From Brevundimonas sp. UBA5866 (GTDB lineage Bacteria > Pseudomonadota > Alphaproteobacteria > Caulobacterales > Caulobacteraceae): a DNA stretch of 34,000 nt. Within the stretch, counting starts at the first letter, position 1. The number at the start of each line of letters is the position of its first letter. Positions 15,703-22,938 of this stretch are shown here, one piece after another. The notes under the pieces were generated by a model. That model was given only the letters and a program-made list of their open reading frames with translations, did no database searches and was not told where the DNA came from. The stretch lies in NCBI RefSeq assembly GCF_002432125.1, contig NZ_DJFS01000097.1, positions 1-34,000 of the forward strand, given 5' to 3'. Position numbers and translations under genes: made by a program.

Positions 15703-16590
15703 ATGCTCTCGATTACGAACCTGACGCACGTCTATGCCAATGGCACGCGCGCGCTTGATGATATCTCGCTTGAAATTCCACGCGGTATGTTCGGTCTTCT
15801 CGGACCGAATGGCGCGGGTAAGTCCACCCTGATGCGCACCATCGCGACACTGCAGTCCCCGACATCGGGCAGCATCAAATTCGGCGAGATCGACGTGATC
15901 AAGGAGCCCGAGCTTCTGCGTCGTACCCTTGGCTATCTGCCGCAGGATTTCGGCGTTTATCCGCGCGTGTCGGCCTATGACATGCTGGACCACATGGCCA
16001 TCCTGAAGGGCGTGACCGCACGCAAGGAGCGCAAGGACACGGTCGAGACCCTGCTCAACCAGGTCAATCTGTGGAACGTCCGCAAGAAAGCCATCGCCGG
16101 TTTCTCGGGCGGTATGCGCCAACGTTTCGGCATCGCCCAGGCCCTGATCGGCAAGCCGCAACTGATCATCGTGGACGAGCCGACCGCCGGCCTCGACCCC
16201 GAAGAGCGCAACCGCTTCCTGAACCTGCTGGCCGAGATCGGCGAGAACGTGGTCGTGATCCTGTCAACCCACATCGTGGAAGACGTGGCCGACCTTTGCC
16301 CGCGCATGGCGGTTCTGGCCGGTGGCCGCATCCAGCTTGAAGGCGCGCCGCTTGACCTGATCCACAGCCTGGACGGCCGTGTCTGGCGCAAGGTCATCGA
16401 CAAGGATGCGCTGGAGGACCACCGCGCCGCGTTCGAGGTCATCTCGACCCGACTGTTCGCGGGCCGCACCATCATCCACGTTCTGGCTGACACCAAGCCT
16501 GGCGAAGGGTTCGAACCGGTCAGCGGCAACCTCGAAGACGTTTACTTCTCGACGCTCAGCGCCTCGCGCCGCGTCGATATCGCCGCCTGA
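15703..16590 (+). CDS. ABC transporter ATP-binding protein
   Basis: The 295-residue ATPase of the ABC-2 exporter type has Walker A GPNGAGKST (34-42), a Q-loop glutamine at 81, the signature FSGGMRQ (134-140), Walker B LIIVDEP (154-160) and the H-loop histidine at 190. The C-terminal 80 residues form an extra domain typical of such exporters. It should energise the membrane protein encoded 14 bases downstream. The start is fixed by GGAGG seven bases upstream. The transported substrate cannot be inferred. Confidence 0.95.
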   Translation: MLSITNLTHVYANGTRALDDISLEIPRGMFGLLGPNGAGKSTLMRTIATLQSPTSGSIKFGEIDVIKEPELLRRTLGYLPQDFGVYPRVSAYDMLDHMAILKGVTARKERKDTVETLLNQVNLWNVRKKAIAGFSGGMRQRFGIAQALIGKPQLIIVDEPTAGLDPEERNRFLNLLAEIGENVVVILSTHIVEDVADLCPRMAVLAGGRIQLEGAPLDLIHSLDGRVWRKVIDKDALEDHRAAFEVISTRLFAGRTIIHVLADTKPGEGFEPVSGNLEDVYFSTLSASRRVDIAA

Positions 16591-16604
16591 CCGGGAGCAG
16601 ACAG

Positions 16605-19600
16605 ATGCTCGCCAAAATCGCGGCCTTCGAGTTCCGCTATCAACTCAGACAGCCCACCTTCTGGGTAGTCTCCATCCTGTTCTTCCTGCTCAGCTTCGGT
16701 CTGGTCGCTGCCAGCGACAACATCCGGATCGGTGGCACAGGCGGCAATGTGTACGTCAATGCGGCGTCCACCATCATCGTCACCCACATCATCCTCAGCC
16801 TGTTCTTCCTCCTGGGCACCGTGGGGCTGGTCGCCAACGCGGTTTCGCGTGATGCGACCACCGGCTTTGGCCCGATGATCAATGCAACGCCTGTCGGCAG
16901 GTTCTCCTATGTGATCGGGCGTTTCATCGGTTCGTATCTGGCCGCGGCCCTGGCCTTTGCCAGCATCAGCCTTGGCCTGATCTTCGGTACCTTCATGCCG
17001 TGGATCGATCCGGAAACACTGCAGTCCCTGCGTCTGGGCGACTATGTTTTCGCCTATCTCTTCTATGGACTGACGGGTCTGTTCTTCTCGTCCGCACTGG
17101 TGTTCAGCCTCGCCACGGTCACACGTTCGATGATGGCCAGCTATGTGGGCGCCGTCGGCCTGATCATCCTCTATTTCGTCGTCAGTTCGACCCTGCTGTC
17201 CAAGCCGGAAATGCGCGAACTGGGCAGCTGGCTGGAGCCGCTGGGCATCGGGGCCTTTACGGAGGTTTCGCGTTACTGGACGGCCGCCGAGAAGAACACC
17301 CGCCTGCCCGAACTGGCCGGTGTGGTCCTTGGCAACCGCGTACTGTGGACGTCGCTGGGCTTGGTCTTCCTCGGCCTGTCCGTCGCCCTGTTCAGCCGCT
17401 CGCCGCGCGGGACATCCGAGAAGAAATCGGCCCGTCTGCAAAAGGCGACCGCCAAGGCCGAAAAGTCGGCACCGACTCCGCGCCCGCTGGCCTCGCCCAA
17501 ATTCGGCATGGCCCAGTCGCTGGTCCAGCTGGCCGCCCGCACCCGCTTTGAAATGGGTCTGATCTTCAAGAGCCCGGCCTACATCGTTCTGATGCTGTTC
17601 GGCTTCCTGATGGCCTTCACCTCACTGCTGTTCGGCGGCGAGATGTATGGCGTAAAGACCTTCCCGACCACGCGTGATGTCATCAGCCAGCTCGAAGGCT
17701 CGTTCAGCCTCGTCGCCCTGATCATCGCCATCTACTATTCGGGTGAACTGGTCTGGCGCGATCAGGACCGCAAGATCCATGAAATCGTAGATTCCACCCC
17801 GGCACCGGACTGGACCTTCATGGTGCCAAAGGCCCTGGGTCTGGCCCTGGTGCTGACCTCGACCCTGCTGGCGTCCATCCTGGCCGGCGTCGTGTCTCAA
17901 GCCATCCGTGGCTGGTTTGACTTCGAGATCGGCAAATACCTAGTTTGGTACGTCCTTCCGGGCAGCATCACCATGATCATGGTTGCCATTCTGGCCATCT
18001 TTGTTCAGGCGATGTCTCCGAACCGTTTCGTCGGTTGGGCCGTCATGGTCGTCTATATGATCGGCTCGCTGGTTCTCGGCTCGCTGGGCTTTGACCACTA
18101 TCTCTACAATTTCGGCGTCGGCCCCAATGTTCCGACATCCGACCTGAACGGCATGGCCGGCCTTGGCCTGATTGCCCTGCCGACGACCCTGTACTGGAGC
18201 GCTTTCTGCGTCATCCTGCTGGTCCTGACCTTCGCGCTCTGGCGTCGTGGGGCAGAGACCCGCTACAAGCCGCGTTTTGCCAAGGCACCGCGCCGCCTCA
18301 AGGGTACGGCAGGCGTCATCGGCGGTCTGGCCTTTGCGGCCTTCGTGGGCTTGGGCGTGCTGGTGTACGTCAACACCAACGTCTGGAACATCTACGAGCG
18401 CAAGCAGACCGCCGAGGCCCGCATGGCCGACCGCGAGAAGCAGTTGCTCGCCTTCGAGAACCTGCCCCAACCGCAGGTGACCGATGTGAAGATGAACATC
18501 GACCTGCGCACGCACGACCGCAGAATGACCGTCGCCGGTACCTATGTGATCGAGAACCTGACCGACAAGCCGCTGGAAACCATCCACTTCAACTGGCCGC
18601 GCGTAACCGAGATGAAAATCGAGGTCGAAGGCGCCAAGCTGGATAAGGAATGGAAGCAGCACCAATACCGGATCTACCGCTTCAACGCCCCGCTTCAACC
18701 GGGCGAAAAGCGTACGGTCAGCTTTGAGAGCGAACTCGGTCAGAAGGGTTTCGGCGTCAACAATCTGATGACCGAAATCGTCGACAACGGCACCTTCGTG
18801 AACGACAAGGCCTTCAGCCCGTCGATCGGCATGGACCGCGGCGGCCTGCTGACGGACCGCGCCAAGCGCCGCAAGCACGGCCTGCCCGCAGAGCTGCGCA
18901 TGCGCGATTTGAACGACGAGTTCGGCCAACAGTCCAACTACATCGGCGCCTCATGGGTGAACTCCGACATCACGGTGTCCACCGATGCCGACCAGACGCC
19001 GCTGGCACCGGGCTACAAGGTGTCGGACGAGACCAAGAACGGCCGCCGTACCGCCCGCTTCGTGTCCGAAGCCCCGATCCTGCACTTCTTCTCGGTGCAG
19101 TCGGCCCGTTACGAACTGGCCAAGAAAGACCATAACGGCATCTCGCTTGAGGTCTATCACCACCCGACGCACGGCGTTCATGCCCAGCGCATGCTGACCG
19201 CACTGGAAAAGGGCCTGGACTACTTCCAGTCGGCCTTCGGTCCGTACCAGTTCCGTCAGGCGCGCATCATCGAGTTCCCGGGCTACTCCTCGTTCGCGCA
19301 AGCCTTTGCGAACACCATGCCCTACTCGGAGAGCATCGGCTTCAACGCCGATCTGCGCAAACCCGATGCCATCGACTATGTGACCTTCGTCACAGCCCAC
19401 GAACTGGCGCACCAATGGTGGGCGCACCAGATCGTCGGCGCGAATGTCCAGGGTGCCACCACCCTGTCCGAAACGCTGGCCGAATACTCGGCCCTGATGG
19501 TGATGGAAAAGATGTACGGCCAGGAGCAGATCCGTCGCTTCCTGAAATACGATCTGGACAACTATCTGGGCGCACGGGGCAGCGAACGTCTGGGCGAGTT

Positions 19601-20186
19601 CCCGCTGGAACGCGTCGAGGCCGGTCAGGGCTACATCCACTACCGCAAGGGTGGCCACGTCCTTTACCTGCTGCGCGACCAGTTGGGCGAGGATGTCGTC
19701 AACCGCGCGCTGTCCAAGCTGCTGGCGGCGCACAAGTTCGGTCGTGCGCCCTATCCGCGCTCGGTCGATCTGATCGCCGCCATCCGCGCCGAGGCCCCTG
19801 CCGACAAGCAGAACCTGATCACCGACCTGCTCCAGAAGATCACCCTGTATGATCTGAAGGTGGCATCGGCCACAGCGACCAAGCGCCCCGACGGACGCTG
19901 GGACGTGGTGATGAAGGTGGAGGCGCGCAAACTGTACGCCGACGCCAAGGGCACCGAGACCGTTGCGCCTCTGGAAGAAGAGATGGAAATCGGCCTGTTC
20001 AAGTCCGAGCCGGGTATGGGTCAGTTCGACAGCAAGGATGTCATCCTGCTGGAACGCCAGATCATCCGCAGCGGACCGCAGACCATCCGTCTGGTGTCTC
20101 CGGTCAAACCGGCCTTTGCAGGGGTTGACCCCTACACCCGCTGGATCGACCGCGATACGCGCGACAATCTGAAGAAGATCGACTAG
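16605..20186 (+). CDS. ABC-2 permease fused to an M1-family metallopeptidase
   Basis: The 1193-residue protein has three parts. Residues 1 to about 265 are an ABC-2-type membrane domain. About 300-590 hold a second set of membrane segments ending in a helix near 568-587. About 600-1193 form a soluble, probably periplasmic M1 aminopeptidase-like domain. The zinc site is H932-E933-L-A-H936 with E956 in LSETLAEYSA, a spacing of HExxH-x19-E against the usual x18. The GxMEN exopeptidase motif is not recognisable; YSSFAQAFANTMPYSES occupies that place. I know this fusion type in proteobacteria and Bacteroidetes, but its substrate is unclear. It is coupled to the preceding ATPase gene and followed by a terminator. 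It may export a peptide and process it, or the peptidase fold may act as a binding domain. Confidence 0.9.
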   Translation: MLAKIAAFEFRYQLRQPTFWVVSILFFLLSFGLVAASDNIRIGGTGGNVYVNAASTIIVTHIILSLFFLLGTVGLVANAVSRDATTGFGPMINATPVGRFSYVIGRFIGSYLAAALAFASISLGLIFGTFMPWIDPETLQSLRLGDYVFAYLFYGLTGLFFSSALVFSLATVTRSMMASYVGAVGLIILYFVVSSTLLSKPEMRELGSWLEPLGIGAFTEVSRYWTAAEKNTRLPELAGVVLGNRVLWTSLGLVFLGLSVALFSRSPRGTSEKKSARLQKATAKAEKSAPTPRPLASPKFGMAQSLVQLAARTRFEMGLIFKSPAYIVLMLFGFLMAFTSLLFGGEMYGVKTFPTTRDVISQLEGSFSLVALIIAIYYSGELVWRDQDRKIHEIVDSTPAPDWTFMVPKALGLALVLTSTLLASILAGVVSQAIRGWFDFEIGKYLVWYVLPGSITMIMVAILAIFVQAMSPNRFVGWAVMVVYMIGSLVLGSLGFDHYLYNFGVGPNVPTSDLNGMAGLGLIALPTTLYWSAFCVILLVLTFALWRRGAETRYKPRFAKAPRRLKGTAGVIGGLAFAAFVGLGVLVYVNTNVWNIYERKQTAEARMADREKQLLAFENLPQPQVTDVKMNIDLRTHDRRMTVAGTYVIENLTDKPLETIHFNWPRVTEMKIEVEGAKLDKEWKQHQYRIYRFNAPLQPGEKRTVSFESELGQKGFGVNNLMTEIVDNGTFVNDKAFSPSIGMDRGGLLTDRAKRRKHGLPAELRMRDLNDEFGQQSNYIGASWVNSDITVSTDADQTPLAPGYKVSDETKNGRRTARFVSEAPILHFFSVQSARYELAKKDHNGISLEVYHHPTHGVHAQRMLTALEKGLDYFQSAFGPYQFRQARIIEFPGYSSFAQAFANTMPYSESIGFNADLRKPDAIDYVTFVTAHELAHQWWAHQIVGANVQGATTLSETLAEYSALMVMEKMYGQEQIRRFLKYDLDNYLGARGSERLGEFPLERVEAGQGYIHYRKGGHVLYLLRDQLGEDVVNRALSKLLAAHKFGRAPYPRSVDLIAAIRAEAPADKQNLITDLLQKITLYDLKVASATATKRPDGRWDVVMKVEARKLYADAKGTETVAPLEEEMEIGLFKSEPGMGQFDSKDVILLERQIIRSGPQTIRLVSPVKPAFAGVDPYTRWIDRDTRDNLKKID

Positions 20187-20207
20187 GTAAAATCCGGTCG
20201 AGAAACG

Positions 20208-20236
20208 GGGGCGCATCCTTGATCGGGATGCGCCCC
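20208..20236 (+). terminator. Intrinsic terminator of the ABC/M1 operon
   Basis: GGGGCGCATCC (20208-20218) and GGATGCGCCCC (20226-20236) are perfect 11-base arms around a 7-base loop, followed by a T-rich tail (TTCTTCGTTT). It lies 21 bases after the stop codon of the fusion gene. The remaining sequence up to 20422 shows no gene. Confidence 0.88.
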
Positions 20237-20422
20237 TTCTTCGTTTCCGGACAAAAATCAGGGCCGGACCTGACGATCCGACCCTTAGTCTGTCCTGCGG
20301 TGCAGGGGGAGAAGTAGCCCTCTTCTAACAGCCCGGCAGAACACCGCTTTGACCTGGATCATAGCGTCGGCATACTGCACGGCAGGGTCTGTCGGGATTG
20401 CAGGCATCACAGGGGGCAAATC

Positions 20423-21076
20423 ATGGATCATGCGATGATCGTTGGCGCGGCCCTGGCGCTGTGCGGTCTGGCCGCGGGCTATGTGATGGTGCCGCTGGCA
20501 CTGGCCTTTACGGAGCCCAGGCCTGCGCTGCCGCATCACCGCAGACTGGGCCTGCCGCTGGCGGCAGCCATCATCGGGGGTGGCGTTGCCCTTTGGGGCA
20601 TGTGGCAGGACCACAGCCTGTTGACGGTCCTGTTTACCGCGCTTCTGGGTTGGCAATTGCTGCTGATCGGCTTTGTGGATGCCGAGAACCACTGGCTACC
20701 CGATATGCTGACCTTTCCACTGGGGGTCACGGGGATCGCGGCGAGTGTGCTGCTGCCCTATCCCTTCGGTCATGGCTGGATGGCGGCCATCGTTTCGGGC
20801 GTGGTGGCCTTTTGCCTGCTCTGGCTGCTTTCATTCGTCTATCGCAAGCTGCGCGGGCAAAGCGGTCTTGGCGGCGGTGATCCCATACTGTTCGGTATGG
20901 GGGCGGCATGGGTCGGCCTTGCCGATCTGATGCCGGTGCTTCTGCTGTCGAGCGTGTTTGCGGCATTGGCCGCCCTTGCACTGAAGCTGCGCGGCCAGCA
21001 GCTGGGCCGCCACAGCCAACTGCCGTTCGGCACCTATATGGCCGCGGCTTTTGCCGTCATGTGGCTGATAGGCTAG
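20423..21076 (+). CDS. A24-family prepilin peptidase (short type)
   Basis: The 217-residue polytopic inner-membrane protein is an aspartic peptidase of the type IV prepilin class. The two catalytic regions are visible: FVDAENHWLPD with D86 (and D94), and GLGGGDPILF with D153, matching the GxGD motif. It lacks the N-terminal cytoplasmic domain with zinc-binding CxxC pairs seen in full-length PilD/GspO, and its first segment instead runs directly into membrane helices. Such short forms may cleave leaders without the methylation step. No pilin or secretion genes are adjacent, so the substrate lies elsewhere. The start follows a modest GGGGGC site. Its stop codon overlaps that of the convergent gene in a shared CTAG. 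Confidence 0.88.
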   Translation: MDHAMIVGAALALCGLAAGYVMVPLALAFTEPRPALPHHRRLGLPLAAAIIGGGVALWGMWQDHSLLTVLFTALLGWQLLLIGFVDAENHWLPDMLTFPLGVTGIAASVLLPYPFGHGWMAAIVSGVVAFCLLWLLSFVYRKLRGQSGLGGGDPILFGMGAAWVGLADLMPVLLLSSVFAALAALALKLRGQQLGRHSQLPFGTYMAAAFAVMWLIG

Positions 21077-21984
21077 ACCCCGCCCAGGCTTAGGAAGGTC
21101 CGCGCCGCCGCCGCGTCTCCGGCTTCGAAGGTCACGCGGGCGATGGAATCGTCGCGGAACAGAAACTCGATCCAGAAGGGTTCACGCGGGTCCAGACGGG
21201 TCAGCTGCACCATGATCTCCGACCCGAAAACCCAGGCATCCCCACGGCGCTGCCCTTCTGCCAGCAAAGAGGCCGGCGCCTGTTCCCGACCCGCCGCCAG
21301 AACCATCTGCCGTGCGGCAAACGGAGGCATGGCTGCCAGACCGTTTTCCACCGCATGGGCTCTGGGCAGGGCGCGGGTATCACGCATCACCAGACGCGCG
21401 GCATAGGGTCTGGCCTGACCCTGGAAAGACACGACAACCATTGGCCGCACCTGCGACGGCGATGGTCCGGCCAGACCGAACCGCACCGGCGAGCGGCCGA
21501 CGCGGCTGTCCTGAACCATGCGCCATCCGGTCTCGCTGCGCTGGAAGCGGTCTACCCGCCAGCTGTGCTCATTGGCCGGAAACTCCACACGCGCCGCCCT
21601 GCCCCAACGATCGAATGCATGGACGATACGGTTGGCGCGTGACTGGAGGCCGGGATCGGAACAGGACAGGCCATTGGCTTCGCTGCGCGCCCGCGATGCG
21701 ATGGCCCCGACCACCGACGTTTCCATACCCGAGCGCAACAGAACGCCGCGCGTTTGCAGGGCCGCCGCCTGCAGGGCCTGTTCGACATCGGGCTTGAACA
21801 GTTGGCAACGGGCATTGGCCGCCAGTATCAGGGACCGCTCGTGATAGGCTTGGCGCGTCGCGTCCGAAGCCTGCGCCGGCACCGAAACGGCCAGCAGCAC
21901 GGCCCCCGCTGCAAAAAGCTTTGCACGAAGGCGGCGGCCAAGGGTTTGAGAACTGTCGCCGCGGCGGCAAAACGCTATGATCAT
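21073..21984 (-). CDS. Exported protein of unknown function
   Basis: The protein has 303 residues from the ATG at 21984; the frame is open to 22026 but the shorter form gives a sensible N-terminus. After a basic stretch (RRLRAK), a hydrophobic segment AAGAVLLAVSVPAQA ends in a signal-peptidase-like AQA-S site near residue 39. The mature part contains two cysteines (in ARCQLF and GLSCSDPG), probably able to pair in the periplasm. No membrane segment or catalytic motif is evident in the remainder. I do not recognise the family. It is divergent from the DUF1491 gene with 55 bases between starts, where CAAACGGTTTG (22001-22011) forms a small inverted repeat. Confidence 0.75.
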   Translation of the reverse strand: MIIAFCRRGDSSQTLGRRLRAKLFAAGAVLLAVSVPAQASDATRQAYHERSLILAANARCQLFKPDVEQALQAAALQTRGVLLRSGMETSVVGAIASRARSEANGLSCSDPGLQSRANRIVHAFDRWGRAARVEFPANEHSWRVDRFQRSETGWRMVQDSRVGRSPVRFGLAGPSPSQVRPMVVVSFQGQARPYAARLVMRDTRALPRAHAVENGLAAMPPFAARQMVLAAGREQAPASLLAEGQRRGDAWVFGSEIMVQLTRLDPREPFWIEFLFRDDSIARVTFEAGDAAAARTFLSLGGV

Positions 21985-22039
21985 GGAACTGTCCCTAACC
22001 CAAACGGTTTGCCGGGACGTTTGCAATCAAGGTTAGCAA

Positions 22040-22384
22040 TTGCTTCTTTCAACAGATGTCTGGGTCTCGGCCCTGATCCGCAGAGCAGAGCTGGAAGGCG
22101 CATTTGCAACCGTGGTGCGCAAGGGTGACGCCCGCGCGGGCGATGTGGTGGTCAAGTCGTACAACACATCCACCCGCACCGCCCGCCTGTTCAGCCAGTC
22201 GGTCGATATGCAGGGCCAACCCCTGTGGATCCAGCCTGTCGCCAGCGAGTTCGAAAGCGAACTGGACGCCTATCTGGAGCGTCGTCGCGGATATGACCCC
22301 GATCTTTGGGTGGTCGAGATCGAGGATCGGCAGGGCAGACACTTCCTGCTGGAAAAGGTCGAGGGCGAGACGTCCAGCGACTGA
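22040..22384 (+). CDS. DUF1491-family protein
   Basis: The small 114-residue cytoplasmic protein is of a family found mainly in alphaproteobacteria and without known function. The N-terminus (LLSTDVWVSALIRRAE) and the following GDARAGDVVVKSYN segment are typical, and it ends in an acidic tail. The start is a TTG at 22040: the in-frame TAG at 22034 excludes anything earlier, and AAGG lies seven bases upstream. A weak start codon implies low expression. Confidence 0.82.
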   Translation: MLLSTDVWVSALIRRAELEGAFATVVRKGDARAGDVVVKSYNTSTRTARLFSQSVDMQGQPLWIQPVASEFESELDAYLERRRGYDPDLWVVEIEDRQGRHFLLEKVEGETSSD

Positions 22385-22399
22385 AATCCGCCTGTCTTG

Positions 22400-22430
22400 G
22401 TGAACGCCGCGTTCACCGCGTTCGTGAACG
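22400..22430. promoter_or_regulatory. Triple GTGAACG inverted/direct repeat upstream of a small gene
   Basis: GTGAACG (22400-22406) and CGTTCAC (22410-22416) are perfect arms around CCG. A third copy, GTGAACG at 22424-22430, is preceded by CGTTC and forms a second dyad. The cluster lies in the 111-base gap before the small gene at 22496. It may be an operator with three half-sites or a pair of hairpins. No T run follows. Confidence 0.4.
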
Positions 22431-22495
22431 GGCCGGAAAACAAGCCCGGTCTAAGACGGCATGGCTCCGAACGAGCGACTGGAGGCAAAAAGCCC

Positions 22496-22876
22496 ATGTT
22501 GTTCCTGTTGAACGATGTCGTATTCACGCTTGAACCGCCCTCGCCCGCACCGCTGAAGGACGAGCGACGCTTTGCGCCTCTGGAGCTGGATTCGCTGATC
22601 GAGCTGGGTTGCGAGCTGTTTTCCGAACATCCCCAGCTGCAGCGCACCCATCCCGAGCGGGCACGACGCCTTGCATGGCTGCTGTCGCGCAAGACCGAAG
22701 GACTGAACGCCGCCCTGTTCACAGCGCCCGAAGCGGGATGTCTGCCCGAAGTCGTGGAGCCACGCTTCTGCGCCCTGCCTCTGCCGACGCTCGACCAGCT
22801 CTATCAAAGAGCCATCGCAGGGCAGTCCCTTTCTGAAACCACCGAACGCGATATCTGGGGGCTTGTCGCCGCCTAG
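22496..22876 (+). CDS. Small conserved-looking protein of unknown function
   Basis: The protein has 126 residues from the ATG at 22496, selected because GGAGG lies ten bases upstream; the frame is open back to about 22397 but that part covers the repeat cluster and looks non-coding. The sequence starts MLFLLNDVVFTLE and is rich in Leu, Glu and Pro, without signal peptide or membrane helix. I do not recognise a domain. It ends 62 bases before a tandem pair of exported metallopeptidase-like genes on the same strand and may be cotranscribed with them. Confidence 0.65.
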   Translation: MLFLLNDVVFTLEPPSPAPLKDERRFAPLELDSLIELGCELFSEHPQLQRTHPERARRLAWLLSRKTEGLNAALFTAPEAGCLPEVVEPRFCALPLPTLDQLYQRAIAGQSLSETTERDIWGLVAA

Positions 22877-22915
22877 CTTAAAGCCACGCTTGATAACAGC
22901 GATTTGCCATGCAAC

Positions 22916-22937
22916 CCCTCTCCCCAAGGGAAGAGGG
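22916..22937 (+). promoter_or_regulatory. Hairpin covering the ribosome-binding site of the first HExxH-TPR gene
   Basis: CCCTCTCCCC (22916-22925) can pair with GGGAAGAGGG (22928-22937) at nine of ten positions, with a CAAG loop if the innermost pair opens. The right arm contains the purine-rich Shine-Dalgarno sequence immediately before the ATG codons at 22939 and 22945. It could limit translation. Possible weak terminator activity of the same hairpin is unlikely because no T run follows. Confidence 0.4.
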
Positions 22938-22938
22938 A

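Noticed and set aside
15539..15724. 61-residue frame upstream of the ABC ATPase gene
   Set aside because: It has no ribosome-binding site, overlaps the ABC start and lies in low-GC intergenic sequence, so it is likely spurious.
18951..20216. 421-residue minus-strand frame opposite the M1 peptidase domain
   Set aside because: It is antisense to conserved catalytic sequence and runs through the terminator at 20208-20236, with no recognisable motif.
22397..22495. N-terminal extension of the small gene at 22496
   Set aside because: It would translate the GTGAACG repeat cluster from a GTG without a ribosome-binding site, whereas the ATG at 22496 follows GGAGG.
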